Source: Roseisolibacter agri (lineage in GTDB: Bacteria > Gemmatimonadota > Gemmatimonadetes > Gemmatimonadales > Gemmatimonadaceae). Taken from it: a stretch of DNA of 64,000 bases. Under the pieces are notes generated by a model, which saw only the letters and a list, made by a program, of their open reading frames with translations, was not told the DNA's origin and did not search any database. The translations under genes and the position numbers were made by a program. The stretch lies in the NCBI RefSeq assembly GCF_030159095.1, contig NZ_BRXS01000005.1, positions 124,001-188,000 of the forward strand, written 5' to 3'. How positions within the stretch are numbered: position 1 is the first letter of the stretch; each line of letters starts with the position of its first letter. Below are positions 28,605 through 36,170 of this stretch, piece after piece.

Positions 28605-29807
28605 GTGACGGGAGAGGCAGGCATGCAGGGACGCGCAGGAACCGGACGGACGCGGCTCGCCGCGCGGCGGCTCGCGCTGGTGGGCGCGGCGGCCGCGTCG
28701 GCGGCGGCGGTGCGGCCGGCCGGCGCGCAGGGGGCCGTGGGCGGCGGTGGCACGGGGGCGATGACGCTCCTGCCGTCGATGGCGCAGGTGGGCCCGTGCG
28801 ACGCGACGGCGCCGACGCGCACCGCCGCGAGCGCCGAGGCGCGCCGGCGGGTGGAGGCGGCGGAGCGCGAGATGGTGCGCCGCTCGATGGCGGGGCAGGC
28901 GCCGGCCGCCGAGGCGCCGCGCACGGCGCGCGTGCTGCTCCGGCGGCCGTCGGGGTGGCTGGGCATCAGCACGGTGGACGTGTCGGACCTGCGGATGACG
29001 CCCGCGGGCCGCTTGGTGCGCTACTGCGCGTATCCGGTGGTGGTCACCGTGGAGCCGGGGTCGCCGGCGGAGAAGGGCGGGCTGGCCGCGGGCGACACGA
29101 TCGTCGCCTACGCCGGGCGCGACCTGGTGAAGGCCGGGGAGGTGGAGCTCGACAAGCTGCTGGTCCCCGGGCAGACGCTGAAGGTCACGGTGCGCCGCGA
29201 CGGCCGGACGATGGTGAAGCCCATCGTCGTGGCGGAGCGGCCGACGTACACCTTCTTCCGGTCGATCCCGGTGGAGGGGCAGGTGCGCGTCTACACCGAG
29301 CGCACCGCCAACGGGCAGACGGTCATCACCGAGCGGGTGGGGCCGGGCGAGCGGGTCGAGGTACGGACGCCGCGGCCGCCGCGCGTGTACGGGAGCGTGA
29401 CGCCCGCCGCGGCGCCGAGCGCGCCCGTGGCGCCGTCGACGCCCACGCCGCCGGCCGTGTGGGGCGAGGCGCCCGCGCCGGCGCCCGCGCTGCCGCCGGT
29501 GCCGTACGTCATCGGCTACGGCGGGCCGTCGGTGGTGGTGGGCGCGCAGGTGGTGGCGGCCGACGACGACCTGCGCGAGGCGCTGCGCGCCGACGCGCGC
29601 GGCCTGCTGGTGGTGAAGGTGCTGCCCGGCACGCCCGCGGCGCAGGCGGGGCTCCGCGGCGGCGACGTGATCGTGCGCGCCAACGGGATGGAGGTGCTGA
29701 CGCCGACCGCGCTGCACCGCATGGTGCTCCGCGTGACCGAGGCGCGCGCGCTGGTGCTGAAGGTGGACCGCCGCGGACAGGAGAAGGACGTCACGCTGCG
29801 CTGGTAG
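28605..29807 (+). CDS. Secreted protein with two PDZ domains
   Basis: 400 aa from GTG 28605 (GGAGAAGGA just upstream; ATG 28623 is an alternative). Signal peptide residues about 10-40. Two PDZ domains: first at about 110-205 (GWLGISTVDVSDLRM, VTVEPGSPAEKGGLAAGDTI), second at about 320-398 (LLVVKVLPGTPAAQAGLRGG, then DVIVRANGMEVLTPTALHRM). Between them is a Pro/Ala linker. No protease domain (no Ser-His-Asp trypsin core) is present, so it is not a DegP/DegS enzyme; it could act as a peptide-binding sensor of unfolded envelope proteins that adjusts the anti-sigma factor. It is the third gene in the sigma operon. A hairpin element follows at 29840. Confidence 0.82.
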   Translation: MTGEAGMQGRAGTGRTRLAARRLALVGAAAASAAAVRPAGAQGAVGGGGTGAMTLLPSMAQVGPCDATAPTRTAASAEARRRVEAAEREMVRRSMAGQAPAAEAPRTARVLLRRPSGWLGISTVDVSDLRMTPAGRLVRYCAYPVVVTVEPGSPAEKGGLAAGDTIVAYAGRDLVKAGEVELDKLLVPGQTLKVTVRRDGRTMVKPIVVAERPTYTFFRSIPVEGQVRVYTERTANGQTVITERVGPGERVEVRTPRPPRVYGSVTPAAAPSAPVAPSTPTPPAVWGEAPAPAPALPPVPYVIGYGGPSVVVGAQVVAADDDLREALRADARGLLVVKVLPGTPAAQAGLRGGDVIVRANGMEVLTPTALHRMVLRVTEARALVLKVDRRGQEKDVTLRW

Positions 29808-29839
29808 CGCCGTCGCGGCGGACCCGAACTACAACAGCA

Positions 29840-29957
29840 GACAGGATTCAAACGGATTGACGGACAAGATCTGATGTGAACTCCTCCAAGCGCGTGGCTC
29901 CGTGCGCCGCGAGGAGCGTACATCAGACCTTGTCCGTCTAATCCGTCCAATCCTGTC
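29840..29957. repeat. Dispersed hairpin element, family 2, copy B
   Basis: A 118-bp palindrome: left arm 29840-29877 (begins GACAGGATTCAAACGGATTG) pairs with right arm 29920-29957 along about 38 bp with few mismatches; inner stem CTCCTC/GAGGAG at 29881-29886 and 29911-29916. Located between convergent genes (stops at 29807 and 29987). Confidence 0.8.
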
Positions 29958-29986
29958 AGAGCCGTTCGCCGACCGGTGCTCCGCGC

Positions 29987-31090
29987 TCAGGGCGCGGTGG
30001 TCGTCTCCTGCCAGGGCGGCGCCGCTGCGTCCTCGTCCTCCGGGTGCGGCGGCTGCGCGCGGTGCGGCTTGGCGTCCTCGCTGGGACGCTGGCGCTTGAG
30101 CTTCCGCTCCTCGGGGACGAGCGACTTGTGGATCGCCAGCGCGGCGATGGCGCCGTCCGCCGCCGCGGCGATGCCGAGCTGCGGGCCGGGCACGATGTCG
30201 CCGGCGGCGAAGACGTTGCGCACCGAGGTGTGGTAGGCGTCGTCGACCTCGATGTGGCCGTCGGGGTCGCGCGCGCAGCCGAGCTGCGCGCCGAGGTCGT
30301 CGCTCGGGTACTGGCCGATGGCGAAGAAGATCTTCTCGCAGCCGAGGGTCGTGCCGTCGGCGAACTGCAGCGAGCGGAGCGTCCCTTCGCGCAGCGCGAT
30401 GCCGAGCACGGGCTCGGTGCGCACCGCGATCCCGAGCGGCGCGAGCTTGGCCTCGACGTCCGGCTCGGCGCCGAGCGGCTCGCCGTTGGTGCAGATGACG
30501 AGGTCGCGCGTCCAGGTCGTGAGGTTGAGCGCCATGCCGACCGCCTTGCGGCCGCGCCCGAGGATCACGGTCTTCTTCCCGCGCGCCTCGTAGCCGTCGC
30601 AGTCGGGGCAGACGTGCGCGCGGTCGCCGTAGACCTGCTCGAGCCCGGGGACGCGCGGCCACACGTCCTTCAGTCCGATGGCGAGCAGCACGCGTCGCGC
30701 GACGAGCGTCCGCGTGCGCTCGCAGGGCTCGTTGTCGTCCGGGCGTCGCGGCGTCCCCGGGCCCGTCCGGTCCTCCTCGGCCTTCGTGGTGGGCATCGGG
30801 TCCCACTCGAGGACGAAGCGCTCGTCGCCCTCGCGGGTGGCGCGCACGACGAACCCGTCGGCGAGGGTGACGCCGTACTTCCGCGCCTCGTCGCGCCCGG
30901 CGCCGCGCAACTCCGACGGGCGGATGCCGGGGAGGCCGAGGTAGCCGTTCACGCCGCGCGTCTCCCAGTTGCGCGGGTCGCCGGAGTCGATGAGGACGAC
31001 GTCGTGGAGATAGCGGCCGAGCCAGACAGCGGCGGAGAGGCCGGCGGGGCCGCCGCCGACGATGGCGACATCGTGGATCTTGTGCGACAT
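29987..31090 (-). CDS. Thioredoxin-reductase-like FAD/NAD(P)-dependent oxidoreductase
   Basis: 367 aa from ATG at 31090. FAD-binding Rossmann motif GGGPAGLSA at residues 12-20; redox pair Cys161/Cys164 in HVCPDCDG, like TrxR CATCDG; NADPH-binding glycine motif VILGRGRKAVGMALNL; and the C-terminal FAD motif NVFAAGDIVPG. These mark a low-molecular-weight thioredoxin reductase relative. Unusual: an about 25-aa insertion with charged and Pro residues (101-125) before the NADPH domain, and a 40-aa tail of Lys/Pro/Glu. The insertion makes it unlikely to be the housekeeping TrxR; it may reduce a dedicated thioredoxin-like partner, or another disulfide. Cytoplasmic. On the same strand, the matrixin gene lies upstream, separated by the 15-bp-unit repeat copy 3. 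Confidence 0.82.
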   Translation of the reverse strand: MSHKIHDVAIVGGGPAGLSAAVWLGRYLHDVVLIDSGDPRNWETRGVNGYLGLPGIRPSELRGAGRDEARKYGVTLADGFVVRATREGDERFVLEWDPMPTTKAEEDRTGPGTPRRPDDNEPCERTRTLVARRVLLAIGLKDVWPRVPGLEQVYGDRAHVCPDCDGYEARGKKTVILGRGRKAVGMALNLTTWTRDLVICTNGEPLGAEPDVEAKLAPLGIAVRTEPVLGIALREGTLRSLQFADGTTLGCEKIFFAIGQYPSDDLGAQLGCARDPDGHIEVDDAYHTSVRNVFAAGDIVPGPQLGIAAAADGAIAALAIHKSLVPEERKLKRQRPSEDAKPHRAQPPHPEDEDAAAPPWQETTTAP

Positions 31091-31129
31091 GGGGGGTCGC
31101 GGGGGCAAGTTCGGAACCGCCCGAAACGG

Positions 31130-31290
31130 CGGAGGACGGAACGGCGGAGAACGATGAGGCGGAGGACGGAAGGGCGTGAAACGAAGAGGCGGGCCCTTCG
31201 AGCTCGAAGCATCGAGCCGAGAGGTCCGCCGTTCCGTTTCACGCCGTTCCGGTTTCCGCCGTTCCGTCCTCCGCGGTTCCGTCCTCCGCC
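31130..31290. repeat. Palindromic 15-bp-unit element, copy 3
   Basis: Left arm units at 31130, 31145, 31160 and 31175; core 31190-31228 matching, in inverted orientation, the core of copy 1 (shared TTCGAGCT and AAGC.TCGAGC); right arm units at 31229, 31244, 31259 and 31274. It fills the gap between the matrixin stop codon (31291) and the start of the flavoprotein gene (31090). Confidence 0.85.
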
Positions 31291-32094
31291 TTATCGGACT
31301 CGCCCGGCCGGCACGGAATACAGCAGTTGGACGGTGGCCTTGTCCGCCGCCGACAGGTCCCGCACCCGCACGCGCGGCGCCATGATGTTCGTCGCGTCGG
31401 TCGTGTGGTCGAGTCCCAGCAGGTGGCCGATCTCGTGGAGCGCGATCGCGCGCGTCTGCTGCGCGTCCAGCGGGTCGCCGTCGCGGTGGTGCAGCGCGAG
31501 CGTGATGTCGGCGTCGACGATCCACCAGCGGTCGTCGCGCGACCAGAGCGTCTTGCCCGAGATCGGATCGGTGAAGCGGTCGATCCAGGTCACGTGCACG
31601 TCGGAGCCGACGGAGTCCGCGACGAAGGTGAAGCGCACCGGGATGCCCGCGTGCTGCCACGCCTCGAACGCCTGGCGGACCTGCTGGCGGTACTCGTCCT
31701 TCCAGCCGGTCATGCCGTCGCCGTTGCCGATGAACACGCGCAGCGGGCGCTCCGCGCGGTCGGGCCAGCGCGTGAGGGCGGAGTCGCGGTCGAGCAGCAG
31801 CTCGCCGATGTACGTGCCCTCCTCCGCCATCTGGATGCGGCGGCGGACCTCGTCGCGGTTCAGGGTGCGCGACTTCGAGAGCTCCACGGCCACGGCGTGC
31901 GCGTGGTCGCGCTCCGTCTCGCGGACGCTGCGGCTGCCCGGGCGGTCCTTGCGCAGGCCGCGCGTGACGCTGCCCACGGACCCCGACGACACGCTCTCGG
32001 TGCGGTGCGGATGCGCCGACGCGTACGCCTGCGCGCCGACGAAGAGGGCAAGGGCGCCGAGGGCGCCGAGGAGGGAGAGCTCGGTGCGCTGCAT
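31291..32094 (-). CDS. Secreted matrixin-type (metzincin) metalloprotease
   Basis: 267 aa from ATG at 32094, with signal segment residues 7-28. The zinc-binding metzincin motif HEIGHLLGLDH is at residues 220-230 (His220, Glu221, His224, His230) and the Met-turn at NIMAP (Met238), so the active site is complete. The domain begins around residue 110 (RPLRVFIGNGDGMTG) and contains the upper strand VDADITLALHH. The propeptide region (30-105) is Arg/Glu-rich with no cysteine switch. Matrixin-like proteases in bacteria are secreted and act on surface or extracellular proteins. The gene's stop codon immediately precedes the repeat 31130-31290. No linked substrate or inhibitor gene is recognisable. 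Confidence 0.88.
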   Translation of the reverse strand: MQRTELSLLGALGALALFVGAQAYASAHPHRTESVSSGSVGSVTRGLRKDRPGSRSVRETERDHAHAVAVELSKSRTLNRDEVRRRIQMAEEGTYIGELLLDRDSALTRWPDRAERPLRVFIGNGDGMTGWKDEYRQQVRQAFEAWQHAGIPVRFTFVADSVGSDVHVTWIDRFTDPISGKTLWSRDDRWWIVDADITLALHHRDGDPLDAQQTRAIALHEIGHLLGLDHTTDATNIMAPRVRVRDLSAADKATVQLLYSVPAGRVR

Positions 32095-32220
32095 GGATCG
32101 CGCGGGTGGGAGGCGCGGGACGACGGGACGGCCTGGCGGCCGCGAGCTGCGGGACTGCGGGTCCTTCGAGGGGTCGAGCGGGTCGAACGAGGGGGTCGGG
32201 CGGGGGGCCTGCGGGGTGCT

Positions 32221-32250
32221 GCGGGTGTGACGACTGCGGGTGTGACGACT
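32221..32250. repeat. Short tandem repeat, 15 bp x 2
   Basis: GCGGGTGTGACGACT occurs twice in tandem (32221-32235, 32236-32250) with a partial third copy (GCGGGCGTG), in the 168-bp gap between 32094 and 32263. Not the same sequence as the 15-bp-unit palindromic elements. Confidence 0.6.
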
Positions 32251-32262
32251 GCGGGCGTGCGG

Positions 32263-33249
32263 TCAGGCCGCGTCGTCCAGGAACGACGCGACGAGGGGGA
32301 AGAAGCGGTCGGGCGCCTCCCAGAAGGGCATGTGGCCGGCGTCCGCGAGGACGATCAGGCGCGACCCGGGGAGCTGCGCGACGGTGCGCCGGGCCTGGGC
32401 GGCCGGGAGCACGTCGCGTTCACCGTGGAGGACGAGCGATGGGGCCGAAAGGGCACGCAGCGCGTCGCGCCAGTCGTAGCCCTCGCGGCGGAGGCGGGCG
32501 ACCACCGCGGCGCCGGTCGGGCTGAGGGCCCGCGTGGTCGGGATCAGGGGGGCGAGCGTCGGGTCGGCGAACCACGCCGGGTAGAACGCCATCGTGTAGT
32601 CGGCGTGCGTCTCCGGGTCCGGATCGCCCAGCACGTCGGGGTCGAACGCCGCCAGCCGGTCGGCCGCCTCCGGGTCCTGCGCGCCGAGCCGCTCGAGGCC
32701 CGCCGCGTGGAGCCCCGGCAGCCAGTCGCCCGTCACGCCCACCGCGTCGACGAGGACGAGCCGGCGGACGCCCGGGTCCTGCGCGGCGGCGAGCATGGCG
32801 ATCCCGCCGCCCCACGAGTGGCCGAGGAGGTCCCAGCGCTCCAGGCCCAGCGCCTGGCGGATGGCGGGGAGGTCGCCGGCGTCGTGCTCGATGCGCGCGG
32901 CGCGGACGCCCGGCGGGGGCGCGGACCGCCCGCGGCCGCGCTGGTCGTAGAGGATCACCTGCCGGCGCGCGGCCAGCGGCGCGAGCGTCGGCCAGAGGCT
33001 CCGGTGGTCGAAGAGCAGCCCGCCGTTCACCGCCACGAGCGGCACGGCGCCCGGCACCGGTGGCGACGTCCAGACCGCGAACTCCAATCCGCGCGCGCGC
33101 ACGGCGTGCCGCGTCAGCCGCGGGGAGCGGCCGGCGGCGCTGCGATGGGCGAGGAAGCGGGCGCGCGGCGTGTCGCCGGCGTCCGGTGCCGCGGCCAGCG
33201 GAGCCGCGTCGTGCACCTCGCCGGACGGCGCGAGGGAGCTGGAGCTCAC
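32263..33249 (-). CDS. Alpha/beta hydrolase, proline iminopeptidase-like
   Basis: 328 aa from ATG at 33249. N-terminal 45 aa are low-complexity. The hydrolase core has oxyanion region VNGGLLFDHRSLWP, QRGRGRSAPPPG, the nucleophile elbow LLGHSWGGGIAML (Ser in GHSWGG, typical of proline iminopeptidases and related aminopeptidases), the acid in HGERDVLPAAQ and the His in LADAGHMPFWEAP. No signal peptide; cytoplasmic. It starts 25 bp after the subtilase stop on the same strand, so the two are likely cotranscribed (a protease and a peptidase), consistent with digestion of released peptides, though that is inference. Confidence 0.85.
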   Translation of the reverse strand: MSSSSLAPSGEVHDAAPLAAAPDAGDTPRARFLAHRSAAGRSPRLTRHAVRARGLEFAVWTSPPVPGAVPLVAVNGGLLFDHRSLWPTLAPLAARRQVILYDQRGRGRSAPPPGVRAARIEHDAGDLPAIRQALGLERWDLLGHSWGGGIAMLAAAQDPGVRRLVLVDAVGVTGDWLPGLHAAGLERLGAQDPEAADRLAAFDPDVLGDPDPETHADYTMAFYPAWFADPTLAPLIPTTRALSPTGAAVVARLRREGYDWRDALRALSAPSLVLHGERDVLPAAQARRTVAQLPGSRLIVLADAGHMPFWEAPDRFFPLVASFLDDAA

Positions 33250-33274
33250 GGGCGGCGGCTCACGAGGCAGCGGC

Positions 33275-34909
33275 TCACGGACGGGTGCGCGTCTCGTCCA
33301 TCGCCTTCTTCACCGCCTCGTACGCGTTCACCACGCCGCCGGTGGCCGACAGCGTGCCGAACGCCGCGCGCTCGGCGCCACCGGGCACCGTCACCTGCCG
33401 GTCGGCGTAGCGCGTCACCGTCTGCAGGAGGATGCGCTTCACGTCGGCCGCGGTGAGCGTCGGGAAGTGCGCCATCAGCAGCGCGGCAACGCCGCTCACC
33501 ACGGGCGCGGCCATGCTCGTGCCGTCCTCCCGCTTGTACTTCCCGCCCGGCACGGTCGAGAGGATGTCGACGCCCGGCGCGAACAGGTCCACGCGCTTCT
33601 GCCCGTAGTTGGAGAAGGGCGCGGCCAGCGCCTCGCCCCCCTTCCACGACGACGCGCCCACCTCGATCCAGGTGCTCGCGCGCCCGCCGCCCGTGTAGTC
33701 GGCGAGCGGGAAGCTCGGATGGTCGTCGGCGTCCTCCGCGTCGTTCCCCGCCGCGTGCACCATGAGCACGCCCTTCGACTCGGCGTAGCGCACGGCGCTG
33801 TCGACCGTCGCCTTCTCGGGCGAGTAGCCCTTGCCGAAGCTCATGTTGATGATGTTCGCGCCGCGATCGACCGCGTAGCGGATCGCGTTGGCGACGTCCT
33901 TGTCGCGCTCGTCGCCGTTGGGGATCGCGCGCACGGGCAGGATCACGACGCCGGGCGCGATGCCGACCGTGCCGCTGTCGCCGCGCGCCGCGGCGATGAT
34001 GCCGGCGACGTGGCTGCCGTGGCTCGCGTCCGGGCCCGTCACGTCGCCGTTGCCGTAGCGGCGCCCGCTGGCCGGCGTGTCGCCGACGATGGCGCGCGGA
34101 TCGAAGTCGAGATTGAGCTCGTACTTCACGCGCGCGTCCATCGCCTCGCGGGCGTCCTTCAGCGCCTCGGGCGTGACGCCGTTGGTGGCGAGGTAGAGGA
34201 ACTGCGCCTTCGCGCGCTGCTGCGCCTCGTTCGCCGGCCGGAACGCGGTCACGCGCGCCTGCGTCACCTGGTCGGCCGGGACGCTCATCGCCGACGCAAG
34301 CGTCGCGACGGCCGCGTCGAGCGCCGCGCCCAGCGCGGCGTACTGCGTCTGCAGCCCCGACGCCTCGGTGCGCATGGAGTCGAAGCGCTGCTGCAGCACG
34401 GGGCAGGCGACCTCCACGCGCGACGGCTCGCCGCGCCGGCAGCCCGCGGCCAGGCGCGCGATCTCGAGGCGCTCGTGATCGACGTTCCGGCCGTCCGCGC
34501 CGCCGATGAAGTTCCAGCCGCGCACGTCGTCGACGTAGCCGTTGCCGTCGTCGTCGGCGCGGTTGTTGGGCTGCTCGCCCTTGTTGGTCGAGAGCGACGG
34601 ACGCAGCGCGACGTGCGCCGTGTCGACGCCGCCGTCGATGACCGCGACGACGACGGTGCGCCTGGGCGCCGCGCCGTTCAGCAGCTCGCGCAGCGCGCGC
34701 GCGGCGCCGGTGCCCGGGACGCCGTCGGTGGCGGGGTCGCGCAGGTGCCAGTCGGGCGCCGGACCGGTGGCCGCGACGGGCGCCGGCGCTGGGGCCGGCG
34801 TGGCGGGCGCGGGAGTGGGCTCGGGCGTCGGCGCCGGGGCGACGGGGCCGCGCGCCGGAGCGCACGCGGCAATGACGAGGAGGGCGGGAGCCCAGCGGCG
34901 GAGCGACAT
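33275..34909 (-). CDS. S8 subtilisin-like serine protease, lipoprotein
   Basis: 544 aa from ATG at 34909; an upstream ATG at 34942 would add 11 residues and spoil the signal. N-terminus MSLRRWAPALLVIAACAP is a lipoprotein signal (lipobox IAAC). A Pro/Ala linker leads to the subtilase domain: catalytic Asp in VVVAVIDGGVDTAH, His in SHGSHVAGIIAA, Ser in DGTSMAAPVVSG. An insertion of about 150 residues between Asp and His (containing long helical segments, for example ASGLQTQYAALGAALDAAVA) distinguishes it from the 270-aa core. After the Ser motif: LLMAHFPTLTAADVKRILLQTV. Predicted extracytoplasmic, membrane-anchored protease. Upstream of the peptidase at 32263. Confidence 0.9.
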   Translation of the reverse strand: MSLRRWAPALLVIAACAPARGPVAPAPTPEPTPAPATPAPAPAPVAATGPAPDWHLRDPATDGVPGTGAARALRELLNGAAPRRTVVVAVIDGGVDTAHVALRPSLSTNKGEQPNNRADDDGNGYVDDVRGWNFIGGADGRNVDHERLEIARLAAGCRRGEPSRVEVACPVLQQRFDSMRTEASGLQTQYAALGAALDAAVATLASAMSVPADQVTQARVTAFRPANEAQQRAKAQFLYLATNGVTPEALKDAREAMDARVKYELNLDFDPRAIVGDTPASGRRYGNGDVTGPDASHGSHVAGIIAAARGDSGTVGIAPGVVILPVRAIPNGDERDKDVANAIRYAVDRGANIINMSFGKGYSPEKATVDSAVRYAESKGVLMVHAAGNDAEDADDHPSFPLADYTGGGRASTWIEVGASSWKGGEALAAPFSNYGQKRVDLFAPGVDILSTVPGGKYKREDGTSMAAPVVSGVAALLMAHFPTLTAADVKRILLQTVTRYADRQVTVPGGAERAAFGTLSATGGVVNAYEAVKKAMDETRTRP

Positions 34910-35079
34910 CGCGACGGGACACGGGAATGCGGAGCGCGGCACCGGAACGGGCGACGCGCGACGACGTGCGAACGTGAACCACGCAGTCTGCGGAGTGACG
35001 CGCGCGCGCGCCAGCGGCGCCGCGTCGCGATGCCGTTCAGGCGCGGTGCGCGCTCCGCCTCAGCCCGTCAGAGCGCGCG

Positions 35080-36144
35080 TCACCAGGGCTTCACCGCGTC
35101 CGCCAGCCGCCCCGTCGCCAGCAGCTCGCGCAGCTCGTCGCCCAGCCGCGCGCTCGCGTCCACCACCGCCTGCCAGCGGCGCATGCGCTCCGCCTCGGGC
35201 ATGCCGTAGAAGTCGCGGCGGTCCGGGATCTTCCCGCCCGGCAGCGCCGCCACGAAGGCGTCGCTCGGCGCGATCAGCAGCGCGCGCCGGAAGTTGTCGC
35301 CGCGCGCCAGTCGCCAGCGCAGCCCCTTGTCGAACCAGCCGGGGACGACGTGCGCGTAGAAGTGCGGGTAGAGCACCAGCCCCTCGCCCGCGCCGAAGTC
35401 GAGGTCCAGGTGGTAGTCGAGCACCCCGCCGTCCCAGTACACGCCGCGCGGCGTGCCGGGGATCTTCACGCCGTCCACCAGCAGCGGAATCGAGCCGGAC
35501 GCCAGCAGCGCGGCGCGCAGGTTCTCGCGCGTCAGCGCGACGTGCGTCGTCGGCAGGTCGGACAGGTGCGCGAACGGCGTCACGTCGCCGGCCGAGTGGA
35601 AGATGCAGCGCCGCATCTGCAGCGCGAGCGTGCGCCGCGCGAGCAGGTTGCCCGCGGCGGCGATGGCCAGCCCCGCGGTCAGCAGCATCCGCCGCTCGCT
35701 CGCCGCCAGCCCGCGCCCCTCGGCCGTGATGACGTGCAGCCGCGCCCACGGATGCGACAGGATCTCGTCCACGCCGCTGGGGCCGAGCAGCAGGTCGAGC
35801 GCGCGCGTGAGGACCTCGGTCACCTCGCGCGTGGACGGCTTCGGCGAGTAGCGCTGCTCGTAGATGTACGCGTGGTGCCCGCGCGCGAGCGCCGCGACCG
35901 GATCGCGCTGCGCGAGGCACGCCATCCGCCAGCTGCCGATGGACGAGCCGATGAGGTGCAGCGGGCGCGTGCGCGGCGCCTGCAGGAGCTCGCCGAAGAG
36001 GAAGCGGTCGAGCCCCGCGAGGGCGAGCCACTTCGCGCCGCCGGACGCGCCGGGCAGGACGTCGACGTCCTCGGCGCGCAGGCCGCGCTCGCGCACGAGC
36101 GCGAGCGCCGCGGGACCGGCGCGGAGGGTGAGGGCGGATGCCAT
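35080..36144 (-). CDS. Patatin-like phospholipase
   Basis: 354 aa from ATG at 36144. Oxyanion glycine stretch GASGGAKWLALAGLDRFLF, nucleophile motif GSSIGSW (GxSxG), and catalytic Asp in YWDGGVLDYHL (DGG). These three features define the Ser-Asp dyad of patatin/ExoU-like lipases. The C-terminal region (residues 250-354) is less conserved (GLVLYPHFYAHVVPGWFDKG...). Cytoplasmic or inner-membrane associated; hydrolyses phospholipids or acyl lipids. It is the third gene of an operon CheB - CheR - patatin, each separated by about 26 bp. Why a lipase belongs with chemotaxis-type genes is unclear. Confidence 0.85.
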   Translation of the reverse strand: MASALTLRAGPAALALVRERGLRAEDVDVLPGASGGAKWLALAGLDRFLFGELLQAPRTRPLHLIGSSIGSWRMACLAQRDPVAALARGHHAYIYEQRYSPKPSTREVTEVLTRALDLLLGPSGVDEILSHPWARLHVITAEGRGLAASERRMLLTAGLAIAAAGNLLARRTLALQMRRCIFHSAGDVTPFAHLSDLPTTHVALTRENLRAALLASGSIPLLVDGVKIPGTPRGVYWDGGVLDYHLDLDFGAGEGLVLYPHFYAHVVPGWFDKGLRWRLARGDNFRRALLIAPSDAFVAALPGGKIPDRRDFYGMPEAERMRRWQAVVDASARLGDELRELLATGRLADAVKPW

Positions 36145-36170
36145 CGGGCCGAGCGCGCGTCAGGCGCCGA

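Noticed and set aside
19655-31290. Small reading frames with 5-aa repeats (RRTER/RKTKR type) crossing the 15-bp elements
   Set aside because: The periodicity is explained by the 15-bp DNA units; the frames run into the cores and neighbouring genes, have no ribosome binding sites and differ among copies.
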